Numbered from the stretch's first letter, positions 25,213-33,063 are shown. The stretch is 33,205 nt of DNA from Gammaproteobacteria bacterium UBA7376 (GCA_002470275.1 DKNY01000050.1:1-33205); one strand, 5' to 3'. Numbers and translations are program-made. Notes: generated by a model not told the origin, from the sequence alone.

Positions 25213-26320
25213 TGATGCCCTGAGGCCGCTGCGGGAACGCATCGATGCCATAGACGAACAGCTGCTGACCTTGCTCAACGAAAGGGCGCAGTGCGCGCTG
25301 GACGTTGGTGAAATCAAACAGCGCCTTAACCCTCAGCATGAGCGGGATGACGAAGAGGCTATTTTTTATCGTCCCGAACGGGTTGCTCAAATCATTGCAA
25401 AACTCACGGCGCTCAATCAGGGTCCCATGTCTGATTCGAATATCGCCAGTTTGTTTCGGGAAATCACCTCCTGCTGCCTGAGCATGGAGCAGCCCGTCAC
25501 CGTGGCCTACTTCGGGCCTGAAGGCACCTACACCGAAGCCGCGACCATCAAGCAGTTCGGCCACTTTATGAATACGTCGGCCATGGCTTCGATTGATGAG
25601 GTCTTCCGCGAGGTGGAATCCGGAGCGGCCAATTACGGGGTGGTGCCCGTTGAGAATTCCACCGAGGGCATGGTCAACCACACCTTAGACTGCTTTTTGA
25701 GCACCCGGCTGCTAATTTGTGCCGAGGTGGAATTACCCATACACCATGCGCTGATGCGATCGCCCTCAGCCCAGGAACAGGCGCCGGTGGCTCAGATTCT
25801 TTCTCATGCCCAGAGCTTGGCCCAGTGCCGGGGCTGGCTGGATCAGCACTATCCGGGGGTCCCCAGAATCGCTGTGGCCAGTAATGCTGAAGCAGCTAAG
25901 CAGGCGCAGGCCCAGCCAGAGGTGGCGGCTATTGCTGGCGAGATGGCCGCAGAGCGCTACGGGCTGCGTCTGTTGTCCACCAGCATCGAGGATAACCCGG
26001 ACAACAAAACGCGATTCTTAGTTATTGGTCGTCAGGTGGTTGGCCCCAGCGGTCAGGACAAAACCTCAATTCTTGTATCGGTGAAAAACGAGCCCGGTGC
26101 GTTACTGCGAATACTTGAGCCCTTTCAGCGGTATGACATTAGCCTGAGCCGTATTGAAACCAGGCCAGCCCGCTCCGGTAATTGGTCCTATGTCTTCTTT
26201 ATCGACTTTGACGGTCACCAGAGCCAGGCCAACGCCCAGGCGGTGATTGAGGCCATCGGCGACCTCGCGCTGGAGGTTCGACCCTTGGGGTCCTACCCCC
26301 GAGCCGTGGCGAACCAATGA
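25199..26320 (+). CDS. pheA: Bifunctional chorismate mutase/prephenate dehydratase
   Basis: The P-protein converts chorismate to prephenate and then to phenylpyruvate for phenylalanine synthesis. I use the ATG at 25199 (373 residues), which overlaps serC by 14 bp; a TTG two codons earlier is less likely. Chorismate mutase spans about 5-90 ('LRERIDAIDEQLLTLLNER'), prephenate dehydratase about 97-275 ('VAYFGPEGTYTEAA', 'VPVENSTEGMVNHTLD', 'DNKTRFLVIG'), and an ACT domain about 285-365 with the phenylalanine-binding motifs 'GALL' and 'IETRP', so feedback inhibition is expected. Next downstream is tyrA, after 74 bp; no hisC lies between them as it does in P. aeruginosa. Confidence 0.97.
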   Translation: MSADDDALRPLRERIDAIDEQLLTLLNERAQCALDVGEIKQRLNPQHERDDEEAIFYRPERVAQIIAKLTALNQGPMSDSNIASLFREITSCCLSMEQPVTVAYFGPEGTYTEAATIKQFGHFMNTSAMASIDEVFREVESGAANYGVVPVENSTEGMVNHTLDCFLSTRLLICAEVELPIHHALMRSPSAQEQAPVAQILSHAQSLAQCRGWLDQHYPGVPRIAVASNAEAAKQAQAQPEVAAIAGEMAAERYGLRLLSTSIEDNPDNKTRFLVIGRQVVGPSGQDKTSILVSVKNEPGALLRILEPFQRYDISLSRIETRPARSGNWSYVFFIDFDGHQSQANAQAVIEAIGDLALEVRPLGSYPRAVANQ

Positions 26321-26394
26321 GCCGGTTTTTGAAAACTGCAGTCCGGAGCACCCTGGGTCCATCGGCCTAGGGTAAACGTCGGGCGATCAAGAAT

Positions 26395-27225
26395 ATGCAC
26401 AATCCTACAACAGTGATTGTCGGTGTCGGTCTGATTGGGGGCTCTCTTGCCCGGGCGCTGCGGACCCGCAACCTGGCCACGGAGATCATCGGTGTCGAGT
26501 CCAATGCGGCGTCGGCACGTTGGGCGCTGGATCATGGGTTGGTGGATCGCATCGAAGCGCACATCCCCGACAACGCTGACCTGATCGCCCTTTGCACGCC
26601 AAGCGATCAAATTGCTCAATGGGTTATCGACCTGGCCGAGCACCCGGCCACGGTGATCGATGTGGCCAGCGTCAAGGCCCCCATTGTCCAGGTGCTCGAT
26701 GAGCACCAGCAACGCTTCCCAAGGTTCGTGCCCTGTCACCCAATCAGCGGGTCAGAAAAGAGCGGCCCTGAGGCGGCAACAGAGGACTTATTTAACGCGG
26801 CGACGGTGGTGGTGACGCCCGGAGCCGAGACGGATACATTGGTGAAAAGCCAGGTTATCGAGTTTTGGGAGGCTCTGGGCGCATCGGTGCTGGAGATGAC
26901 GGCCCAAGCCCACGACGAGGCCCTGGCTTTGACTAGCCACCTGCCGCACCTGCTTGCCTTCGCCTATATGCAGCAGGTTGAAGCAGACCACCTGCCCCTC
27001 ACTGGCGGTGGTTTTCGAGATTTTACGCGGATCGCAGAGGCCAACCCTGAACTGTGGTGGCGCATCTTTGCCCTGAACAAAGCACCTCTGCTAGCCGCCC
27101 TCAGCGGTTTTGGTGAGCAAATCGACGCGCTGGCTCAGGCCATTGAGCAAGATGATAGGGCGTCGGGACTGGCCATCATTGCCGAGGCGGCTGGAAGGCG
27201 TGAGACCTATGCCAAGCACGACTGA
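26395..27225 (+). CDS. tyrA: Prephenate dehydrogenase
   Basis: It oxidatively decarboxylates prephenate (or arogenate) to give the tyrosine precursor, using NAD(P). The Rossmann loop 'VGVGLIGGSLARAL' is at about 9-22; 'CHPISGSEKSGPEAA' and 'LTSHLPHLLAFAY' hold the conserved catalytic His residues; 'GGGFRDFTRIAEANPELWW' is a clear TyrA signature. The protein stops at 276 residues: in Pseudomonas TyrA is fused to AroA (EPSP synthase), but here no aroA sequence follows. The stop overlaps the cmk start by 17 bp. Cofactor and substrate preference are not readable by eye. Confidence 0.95.
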   Translation: MHNPTTVIVGVGLIGGSLARALRTRNLATEIIGVESNAASARWALDHGLVDRIEAHIPDNADLIALCTPSDQIAQWVIDLAEHPATVIDVASVKAPIVQVLDEHQQRFPRFVPCHPISGSEKSGPEAATEDLFNAATVVVTPGAETDTLVKSQVIEFWEALGASVLEMTAQAHDEALALTSHLPHLLAFAYMQQVEADHLPLTGGGFRDFTRIAEANPELWWRIFALNKAPLLAALSGFGEQIDALAQAIEQDDRASGLAIIAEAAGRRETYAKHD

Positions 27226-27877
27226 CGTCCCGGTGTTGACCATTGATGGCCCTGGCGGGTCCGGAAAGGGCACTATCGCGGCGCAGGTGGCCAGCGCCCT
27301 GGGCTGGCATCTGCTAGATTCAGGTGCGCTGTACCGTATTCTCGCGGTGGTCAGCGAGCGCCGCCAGGTGCCTGTGGAGGATGAGCACGGCCTGGTAACG
27401 CTGTGCCAAGGTCTGGCCGTGGTGTTTACGGAGGATGGCGTCTTGGTTGACGGCGCGGACCTAAGCCTGGCTATACGTACCGAGGATGCCGGCACCAGGG
27501 CGTCCATCGTGGCCGCCATACCCGAGGTTCGCCAGGCTATCCTGTCTATGCAGCGAGATTTTGCCCGCCCCCCCGGCCTGGTTGCAGATGGACGGGATAT
27601 GGGGACCGTCGTATTTCCCGAAGCGAGGGTAAAAATTTTTCTTGACGCCTCGGCGGAAGCTCGGGCTAACCGACGCTATAACCAGTTGAAAAGCAAAGGT
27701 TTGAGTGTTAGTTTGCGCGGCCTTCTTGAGCAGATCCAAGAGCGAGATGCGAGAGATAGAGAACGTGCGGTTGCCCCAATGAAGCCGGCGAACGATGCGG
27801 TGATCATCGATAGCACAAGCCTGTCTATCGACGAGGTGTTTGACCAGGTCATGGCGGAAGTTGCGAGCAGGGGTTGA
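27209..27877 (+). CDS. cmk: Cytidylate kinase
   Basis: Cmk phosphorylates CMP and dCMP with ATP in the cytosol. The ATG at 27209 gives 222 residues (E. coli 227) beginning just ahead of 'VLTIDGPGGSGKGTIAAQ', whose P-loop GPGGSGKGT is at about 14-22. The nucleotide-binding signature 'DGRDMGTVVFPEA' and the lid 'RANRRYNQL' are present, with the CMP-kinase-specific 'DSGALYR'. The frame is open upstream but inside tyrA, so the shorter form is preferred. The cmk-rpsA order is conserved across proteobacteria. Confidence 0.96.
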   Translation: MPSTTDVPVLTIDGPGGSGKGTIAAQVASALGWHLLDSGALYRILAVVSERRQVPVEDEHGLVTLCQGLAVVFTEDGVLVDGADLSLAIRTEDAGTRASIVAAIPEVRQAILSMQRDFARPPGLVADGRDMGTVVFPEARVKIFLDASAEARANRRYNQLKSKGLSVSLRGLLEQIQERDARDRERAVAPMKPANDAVIIDSTSLSIDEVFDQVMAEVASRG

Positions 27878-28041
27878 GAAACGTCAGGCCATCTACCCAG
27901 AGGGTGGGTCAGGTTGATGAAGCGTTTCTTGACACCAGGCTTTGGCGCATGAGGCAGCTGCGTAAACAGTAACTAACCACGGAGAGTTTCGCCGACACGG
28001 CAGGCTCACACAACGCCCCCCGCTGTCCGGCAAACAAGAAT

Positions 28042-29730
28042 ATGAGCGAATCATTTGCCGACCTATTCGAAGAAAGCCTACAAACCATTGAAATGTCGCC
28101 CGGGTCCATTGTCACCGGAACCGTAGTCGACATCGACGACGACTGGGTCGTTGTCCACGCCGGCCTCAAATCAGAGGGCGTGATCCCCAAGAACCAATTT
28201 TTGAACGAAGAGGGTGAATGCACCCTAACCATCGGCGACCAAGTGAAAGTCGCCATGGAAGTTGTTGACGATGGTTTTGGCGAAACCCGCCTGTCTCGAG
28301 AGAAGGCGCGCCGCGCTGAGTCCTGGGAGCGCTTAGAAGAAGCCAGCGAGAAGAGTGAGGTTGTTACCGGCATCATCAACGGCAAGGTGAAGGGTGGCTT
28401 TACGGTGGATGTGAACGACATCCGAGCATTCCTGCCAGGATCGCTCATTGATATACGGCCGCTGCGCGAGACCGCGCACCTGGAAGGCAAGCCCCTTGAA
28501 TTTAAAGTGATCAAGCTCGACCAGAAGCGCAATAACGTGGTGGTATCGCGCCGCGCGGTGCTCGAAGAAGAAAATAGCCATGAGCGTGAGGAACTGCTGG
28601 CGTCCATGCAGGAAGGCCAAGACGTTAAGGGCATCGTTAAGAATCTGACCGACTATGGCGCCTTTGTTGATCTTGGCGGCGTAGACGGTCTACTGCACAT
28701 CACCGACATGGCCTGGAAGCGGATTCGCCATCCGAGCGAGATGGTGAACGTAGGCGACGAGGTGAATGTTCGCATTCTCAAGTTCGACCGAGAAAAGAAC
28801 CGCGTCAGCCTGGGCATCAAGCAGCTAGGCGACGATCCATGGGCTAACATTATCCGCCGCTACCCCGAGGGTGCTCGGGTGATGGCCACCATCACCAACC
28901 TAACGGACTACGGTTGCTTTGCGGAGATCGAGGAAGGTGTTGAGGGGCTCGTCCACGTATCGGAAATGGACTGGACCAATAAGAACATTCACCCCTCCAA
29001 AGTGGTTTCCGTGGGGGATGAGACAGAAGTCATGGTGCTGGACATTGATGAAGATCGCCGGCGCATCTCGCTGGGTATCAAGCAGTGTCGTCCCAATCCC
29101 TGGGAGGAATTCAGCGTGGCCCACGCCAAGAGCGACACCATCGTGGGCAACATCAAGTCCATTACCGACTTCGGAATCTTCATCGGCCTGCAAGGTGGGA
29201 TCGACGGTTTGGTCCACCTTTCCGATATCTCCTGGAACGAGCCGGGGGAAACTGCCGTGCGACGTTACTCCAAGGGCGAGCAGATCGAGACCATCATTCT
29301 CAGCGTTGATCCAGAGCGAGAAAGGATTTCGCTGGGCATCAAGCAGCTCGAGAAAGACCCCTTCTCAGACTTCATCAACGAGCATGATCGGGGTGCCTTG
29401 GTGACCGGTAAGGTGGTCGAGGTTCAGCCTAAGGAAGCGAGCCTAGAGCTGGCGGAAGAGGTGATTGGCGTTCTTAAGGCCGCTGAGATCAGCATTGAGC
29501 GAGTTGAAGACGCGCGTAACGTCCTGAAAGAGGGCGATGAGATCGAAGTGAAGATTGTCAATATCGACCGCAAGAATCGCGCCATTGGCCTTTCGATCAA
29601 GGCCAAGGATATTGAGGAAGAGCGTCAGGCGGTCAAGGATCACCAGAAGCAGGAGACGGATCGCGGCGGTCCCGCGACGTTGGGTGATTTGATCAAGGCT
29701 CAAATGCAGCAGGGCTCAGACGAGGACTAG
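28042..29730 (+). CDS. rpsA: 30S ribosomal protein S1
   Basis: S1 recruits and unfolds mRNA on the 30S subunit. The 562 residues (E. coli 557) contain six S1 domains at about 20-87, 105-171, 191-260, 276-347, 363-434 and 450-520; domains 3-6 share the pattern 'VxVGDEVxVxxLxxDxExxR' and 'SLGIKQ'. Opening '[12 protein letters not shown]' is typical. There is no Shine-Dalgarno sequence before the ATG (upstream GGCAAACAAGAAT), which fits the known S1 autoregulation of rpsA in E. coli by a structured, SD-poor start region; that control is inferred here. The 164-bp spacer from cmk probably holds its own promoter, which I could not place. Confidence 0.98.
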   Translation: MSESFADLFEESLQTIEMSPGSIVTGTVVDIDDDWVVVHAGLKSEGVIPKNQFLNEEGECTLTIGDQVKVAMEVVDDGFGETRLSREKARRAESWERLEEASEKSEVVTGIINGKVKGGFTVDVNDIRAFLPGSLIDIRPLRETAHLEGKPLEFKVIKLDQKRNNVVVSRRAVLEEENSHEREELLASMQEGQDVKGIVKNLTDYGAFVDLGGVDGLLHITDMAWKRIRHPSEMVNVGDEVNVRILKFDREKNRVSLGIKQLGDDPWANIIRRYPEGARVMATITNLTDYGCFAEIEEGVEGLVHVSEMDWTNKNIHPSKVVSVGDETEVMVLDIDEDRRRISLGIKQCRPNPWEEFSVAHAKSDTIVGNIKSITDFGIFIGLQGGIDGLVHLSDISWNEPGETAVRRYSKGEQIETIILSVDPERERISLGIKQLEKDPFSDFINEHDRGALVTGKVVEVQPKEASLELAEEVIGVLKAAEISIERVEDARNVLKEGDEIEVKIVNIDRKNRAIGLSIKAKDIEEERQAVKDHQKQETDRGGPATLGDLIKAQMQQGSDED

Positions 29731-29765
29731 GCGCGGTCCTAGGTTAGCAATGAGCAGCGTGTAGG

Positions 29766-30164
29766 ATGGCTGACACCAGTATGACCAAGTCAGAGCTTAT
29801 AGAGCGTTTGGTGGATGCTCAGGCCCGTACTCAGGGCCTGCAGCTGACGTCCAAGGATGTGGAGTTAGCGGTAAAGACCATTCTTGAGCAGATGGCTCGA
29901 GCGCTTGCTGGCGGCGACCGTATAGAGATACGCGGCTTCGGCAGCTTTTCCCTGCACTATCGGGCACCAAGGATTGGCCGCAACCCCAAGACGGGAGAAT
30001 CCGTGGGCTTGGCGGGAAAACACGTCCCTCACTTCAAGCCTGGTAAGGAGCTGCGAGACCGGGTCAACCAGGCGCTGCAGCAGGCCCTAGCGGTAAGGGA
30101 AGCGGAGCAAACGGCAGGCGAGGGCGGTGAAACGGTCCAGGGCAGCAGTGATCAAAGGGTTTAG
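29766..30164 (+). CDS. ihfB: Integration host factor subunit beta
   Basis: IHF bends DNA sharply as an alpha-beta heterodimer and acts in replication, transcription and site-specific recombination. The core '[14 protein letters not shown]' to '[16 protein letters not shown]' is nearly identical in pattern to E. coli IhfB (94 residues), with the DNA-arm segment '[16 protein letters not shown]'. The ATG at 29781 matches the E. coli start exactly and may be the true one; the ATG at 29766 adds five residues. Neither has a good ribosome binding site. The C-terminus carries about 30 extra residues rich in Ala, Glu, Gln and Gly, absent from the E. coli protein. Confidence 0.96.
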   Translation: MADTSMTKSELIERLVDAQARTQGLQLTSKDVELAVKTILEQMARALAGGDRIEIRGFGSFSLHYRAPRIGRNPKTGESVGLAGKHVPHFKPGKELRDRVNQALQQALAVREAEQTAGEGGETVQGSSDQRV

Positions 30165-30198
30165 TTAAGGACGAGGACAGCAAGGGGCAGGCTGAGGT

Positions 30199-30501
30199 AT
30201 GGCTTGGTTAAAAAGGCTACTCATGGTGATCACGGCGCTGGTTGGCTTCGCCCTAGCGGCCCTGGCGGTCAATCAAGAGCAGGTGGCCCTGACCTTCATT
30301 GACTGGCAGACCCCTTTCACCTTGAGCATTTTTTGGTGGATGCTGATGGCCCTGGTCAGCGGAATCATTCTGGGATGGTCCTATAACCTGCTGCGGACTA
30401 TTCCCCTACGCATACGTTTGCGTCAGCAGCGCTCGGAAGTTGCTCGTCTAGAATCAGAAATCTTGAGACTGAAGGAAGACGCCGACAAGGCCGGGCCCTA
30501 G
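30199..30501 (+). CDS. lapA: LapA (YciS/DUF1049) membrane protein
   Basis: LapA is a small inner-membrane protein that works with LapB in controlling lipopolysaccharide synthesis through LpxC turnover in E. coli. The 100-residue product has two membrane helices (about 6-26 and 43-64) around a 'NQEQVALTFIDWQTPF' loop, and a C-terminal coiled coil ('RLRQQRSEVARLESEILRL'). It follows ihfB as in pseudomonads, but lapB, which follows lapA in E. coli, is not present here. Confidence 0.9.
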   Translation: MAWLKRLLMVITALVGFALAALAVNQEQVALTFIDWQTPFTLSIFWWMLMALVSGIILGWSYNLLRTIPLRIRLRQQRSEVARLESEILRLKEDADKAGP

Positions 30502-30584
30502 GCTGACGCCCGCTTGAGACAGGGCTGCCCCGAAGATCGCAACCAGGGCCTTAGGCTAGCGGAACTCGATAACAGGAGTCCGCT

Positions 30585-30959
30585 ATGTTGACTATCATCC
30601 CGAAGCTAGAGCTTATCCCCGTCCTCCCGGCCTGGCCTATCGCACTAACCCAGGGTTGGCTCACCCTATGCCTGCTGGTTCTAACTACCAGCACTCTGCT
30701 GCTGAGTCCCGCGCTTGAGGCCGAAGAGAGCATTCAGCCCCAAGCCACGAGCGTAGACATCAATACCGCCAGCGCCGAGGAAATCGCTCAGGCGCTGAAT
30801 GGCATTGGCCAGCGCAAAGCCCAGGCTATCGTTGATTTCCGAGAACAGGGAGGCCCCTTTCGCTCGGTGGATGAACTGACAGAGGTGCGGGGGATCGGTC
30901 CGAGCATTCTGGCACGCAACAAAGAGCGCATTCGGCTCAGCCCACCGCAGCCCCGCTAG
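30585..30959 (+). CDS. ComEA-like helix-hairpin-helix DNA-binding protein
   Basis: The 124-residue product has a hydrophobic N-terminal segment (about 20-46: 'ALTQGWLTLCLLVLTTSTLL') acting as signal anchor or signal peptide, then tandem helix-hairpin-helix motifs: 'VDINTASAEEIAQALNGIGQ' (about 58-77) and 'VRGIGPSILARNKERI'. 'VNINTA' and 'GIG' loops are the ComEA signature. ComEA binds incoming double-stranded DNA in the periplasm during transformation, but many gammaproteobacteria carry short ComEA-like proteins without a complete uptake system. AGGAG lies just upstream of the ATG. Function beyond DNA binding is not evident. Confidence 0.85.
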   Translation: MLTIIPKLELIPVLPAWPIALTQGWLTLCLLVLTTSTLLLSPALEAEESIQPQATSVDINTASAEEIAQALNGIGQRKAQAIVDFREQGGPFRSVDELTEVRGIGPSILARNKERIRLSPPQPR

Positions 30960-30975
30960 TGTGTCGCTATCCGAT

Positions 30976-30996
30976 GCTCTGACCCTGGGTCAGGGC
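30976..30996 (+). terminator. Hairpin after comEA-like gene
   Basis: An inverted repeat with the perfect core CTGACCC-T-GGGTCAG (30979-30993), extended by GC pairs and one G-U, forms a 9-bp stem 16 bp after the stop. It is followed by CTTATGG, not a clear U-tract, so it is a weak intrinsic terminator or an operator-like palindrome. Confidence 0.35.
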
Positions 30997-31074
30997 CTTA
31001 TGGCCGGCACCCACCCTTCTTTTTGCGCGGGGGTAGGGGTACGCTAATATCAATCCAAAAATGGTGGGCATCCC

Positions 31075-31671
31075 ATGGCACGAGGCGCGATAGCTGCCGA
31101 TTCTGATGGCATCCTAAGCAAGTTAGGGTGCCGATTCGTCCTCGCCATTTCGGTTGCCGCGCTATGGGGCTGCGGCGGCATAAATTTGGACCAGCAGCCC
31201 TCATCGACCGTGATCCTCGATGGTCCCTGGATCGTCGAGCCTGGCTTGGAGAGTGCTGAACCACGACGTTACCTGCCTACCGGCGAACCGCCGAAAGACG
31301 GTACCCGGGTGATCCGTCCTAAAGTGCAGGCGGGTGGCGGCCCCTTGGCCGCTATGGCCTTCATCACCCACGATTTCCACGTGATCCAGGCAGAACGCCT
31401 ACTCATCGAGCAAGCGCGTGATTCCATGGGTATTCGGTATGACCCTGGGGTTTACCGTGATATCAGCTGGGGCCAGCGCGAGCGTGGGCTATGGCGGGTT
31501 GACGCCGGCTGGCAGGACCGGGACCTGGTGATTCAATCGCGGACCGACGGCATTACCGTGCTGGAACGCTATCGGCTGGTGTCGACAGATCGCCTGACGG
31601 TGAACATTCAGGTCCGTGCCAAGGGCGCCGATCTGGACCTGACCAGGCGCTTCCTCCGGCCCCAAAACTAG
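31075..31671 (+). CDS. Uncharacterised exported protein, possible lipoprotein
   Basis: I do not recognise this 198-residue protein. After a 21-residue N-terminal stretch there is a hydrophobic core 'FVLAISVAALWGCGG' (about 21-35). The LWGC sequence resembles a lipobox but has Trp at -2, so lipid attachment at Cys 33 is possible rather than certain. The mature part is hydrophilic and reads as a globular domain: 'RVIRPKVQAGGGPLAAMAF', 'RYDPGVYRDISWGQRERGLW', then an alternating beta-rich C-terminus ending 'LTRRFLRPQN'. No catalytic motif is obvious. It stands alone between the comEA-like gene and the tRNA-Asn promoter. Confidence 0.7.
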   Translation: MARGAIAADSDGILSKLGCRFVLAISVAALWGCGGINLDQQPSSTVILDGPWIVEPGLESAEPRRYLPTGEPPKDGTRVIRPKVQAGGGPLAAMAFITHDFHVIQAERLLIEQARDSMGIRYDPGVYRDISWGQRERGLWRVDAGWQDRDLVIQSRTDGITVLERYRLVSTDRLTVNIQVRAKGADLDLTRRFLRPQN

Positions 31672-31694
31672 GTGGGGTGTGCGTTGAGAGAGTC

Positions 31695-31722
31695 TTGCAT
31701 TTGGGGCAAGAGCCACTAGAAT
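31695..31722 (+). promoter_or_regulatory. Promoter of tRNA-Asn
   Basis: -35 TTGCAT (31695-31700), 16-bp spacer and -10 TAGAAT (31717-31722, 5 of 6) place the start near 31729, about 36 bp before the tRNA. Confidence 0.55.
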
Positions 31723-31764
31723 GGCTGTCTCTTCGAGGTGCCGGATCTCGGACGACATGACTAC

Positions 31765-31840
31765 TCCGCCTTAGCTCAGTTGGTAGAGCAGCTGACTGTT
31801 AATCAGCGGGTCGCTGGTTCGAGCCCAGCAGGCGGAGCCA
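31765..31840 (+). tRNA. tRNA-Asn (anticodon GTT)
   Basis: A canonical 76-nt tRNA. The acceptor stem TCCGCCT pairs with AGGCGGA, followed by discriminator G and an encoded CCA. The anticodon loop CTGTTAA carries GTT (Asn); D-loop AGTTGGTAGA and T-loop TTCGAGC are standard, and the T-stem CTGGT/CCCAG region folds normally. It sits at the boundary between the housekeeping cluster and the decayed, AT-richer right end. Confidence 0.97.
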
Positions 31841-31851
31841 ACTTTCTCAGC

Positions 31852-32228
31852 AGCAGGATGAACGCGATCGGGTAATCGTTGACACGGGTAAGATCCCCGT
31901 TCATCAAAGCGAGTCCTTGACTCAAAGAGGCCTCAAAGCGGGCACTCAGGGAAAAGGCGATGATCAAGGTCACGACTGAATACCTAAAAATGGTCATCAA
32001 ATAGCCAACCCCAGCAAAAGCCAGCATAACGCCAACGCCGAAAATACCGCCGGTCGCCGTCGAGACGCCGACAATGCCTAACAATAATGCCGATGCGTAG
32101 CTGACGGATTCTGGAGCTGAGACAACTTTGTCCCAGAATCGAAGTCCGAGTTGGCCGACCTATAGATTGAGGAAATTGGCCATGACTACAGCACCGAAGA
32201 GGCCATATATCAGACGGCCCTGATCCTG
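31852..32228 (-). pseudogene. TctA-type permease C-terminal remnant
   Basis: One minus frame reads as the C-terminal membrane part of a tripartite tricarboxylate transporter TctA subunit: 'GRLIYGLFGAVVMANFLNL', a TAG stop (near 32161), 'VGQLGLRFWDKVV', then 'FGVGVMLAFAGVGYLMTIFR' and 'SARFEASLSQGLALMNGDLT' ending near 'DYPIAFILLL'. The last pattern (glycine-rich helix, LxxxxExSLxQxLxLxxGD) is characteristic of TctA. The N-terminal ~350 residues and any TctB or TctC partner are missing, there is an internal stop, and the frame then runs into the antisense of tRNA-Asn. It is a gene fragment, not a functional transporter. Family assignment is by pattern recognition only. Confidence 0.6.
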
Positions 32229-32285
32229 GTGACCTTCCCCCCAGAACTAGTCCATTCACGAAATGGGGAATTCAGCTTAATGTTC

Positions 32286-32318
32286 ATGCCGCCCGCTCCG
32301 CAAATAAGCGGGCCGGCA
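32286..32318. repeat. Long imperfect inverted repeat
   Basis: ATGCC-GCCCGCT (32286-32297), a 9-nt loop, and AGCGGGCCGGCAT (32307-32318) form a 12-bp stem with one bulged base; the inner 7 bp are perfect. There is no adjacent U-tract in either direction. It lies just upstream of the TctA remnant and could be a former operator, terminator or mobile-element end. Confidence 0.6.
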
Positions 32319-32440
32319 TTCTGCCCAACGGACTGGATGGCGTGATGGGTCAACTCGTAAAGCTCCAACCTCAAGGAAGAGAGGACTAACGTGGCGGTGG
32401 CGCATTCGTGCCGCCGCGCTCTCGCTATTTGCACATATAA

Positions 32441-32526
32441 GGAAGGTGCTGCTGGGTGGCTGGCAACTGGTCTTGAAAACCAGAGGTGTGTAACAGCACG
32501 GGGTTCGACTCCTTCGCCTTCCGCCA
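32441..32526 (+). tRNA. Atypical Ser(TGA)-like tRNA with 8/4 acceptor branch
   Basis: An 86-nt tRNA-like sequence with encoded CCA and discriminator G. The anticodon arm CTGGT-CTTGAAA-ACCAG is perfect and carries TGA (reads UCA, Ser). The acceptor pairs over 8 bp (GGAAGGTG with CGCCTTCC, one G-U), leaving only a 4-bp T-stem (GGGG/CCTT, two G-U) around loop TTCGACT; a normal 7/5 fold has a C-C mismatch and lacks U8. The D-arm can form 6 bp (TGCTGG/CTGGCA with G-U pairs) with a GTGG tetraloop, as in tRNA-Sec. The variable arm is long (16 nt, stem GTGT/GCAC). It mixes tRNA-Ser and tRNA-Sec features; a decayed tRNA-Ser is the alternative. Confidence 0.75.
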
Positions 32527-32728
32527 TCTTTGTTGTTTGCTCGGATTACTGGGTGCCGAATCTGGCACCTGATTTCCGCAAAATCCTTTTAGGACTTTTA
32601 TCCTCGCTGATTCAACATCAGTCTGTTAGAACTGGACTCGGAGATCGCTGCCGGGTTCGTTAAGCAGGTTCGCTCTGGTGCAAGACTATTCGTTGAACAG
32701 GAGGGTAGTCAGCGCCAGGAAGGACTCT
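32527..32728. other. Spacer between atypical tRNA and integrase remnant
   Basis: About 200 bp without a recognisable gene. A perfect hairpin GGTGCC-GAATCT-GGCACC lies at 32552-32569, 25 bp after the tRNA, and could act as its terminator although no U-tract follows. I found no second copy of the tRNA 3' end here that would mark an attachment site. Confidence 0.4.
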
Positions 32729-32910
32729 TTAAGGCCTAAGAGTTTCATCATCCAACAAAGCGAATGCGGCGTGATTCAGCTTTTCCTTTACGGTCAGGTA
32801 CCCTATTGTGCTTGGAACTGATTCGTGTCCCAGTACACTGCATTTGCAGCTCTATACATTGACCGTAGACGCGTTACCCCCTCTAACACGCTGGTTAAGT
32901 GCTTATAGGA
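32729..32910 (-). pseudogene. Tyrosine recombinase (integrase) C-terminal remnant
   Basis: The minus strand encodes the end of a tyrosine recombinase split over three frames. The 3' part reads 'VLGHESVPSTIGYL' followed by 'TVKEKLNHAAFALLDD' and ends at TAA (32729-32731); this holds the conserved GHxS-x3-T-x2-Y box with the catalytic Tyr. A TAG lies just upstream in this frame, but a second frame continues the domain with 'VYGQCIELQMQ', and a third with 'HLTSVLEGVT', matching the usual RHTFAS...LLEGGV...ELQKLLGH order. At least two frameshifts and the missing N-terminal part make it inactive. It points towards the atypical tRNA. Confidence 0.65.
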
Positions 32911-33063
32911 CCGAAAAACGAGATTTGCGACAACATTAGCGAATCAGAGAATATTTAACCCAATATATGACGTGGTTTAATACAGTGCATTGATTTCGAA
33001 GGAATTTTCGATACTTCAAGCGAAATAGCTTCAACCTCGCACGGGTAAAAAAAGGAATTTTAT

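Noticed and set aside
27878..28041. TTGACA at about 27929 as the rpsA promoter
   Set aside because: No acceptable -10 element at 16-18 bp spacing, so I did not call it.
32210..32527. Minus-strand open frame covering the atypical tRNA
   Set aside because: It reads through the antisense of the tRNA and has no protein-like features.
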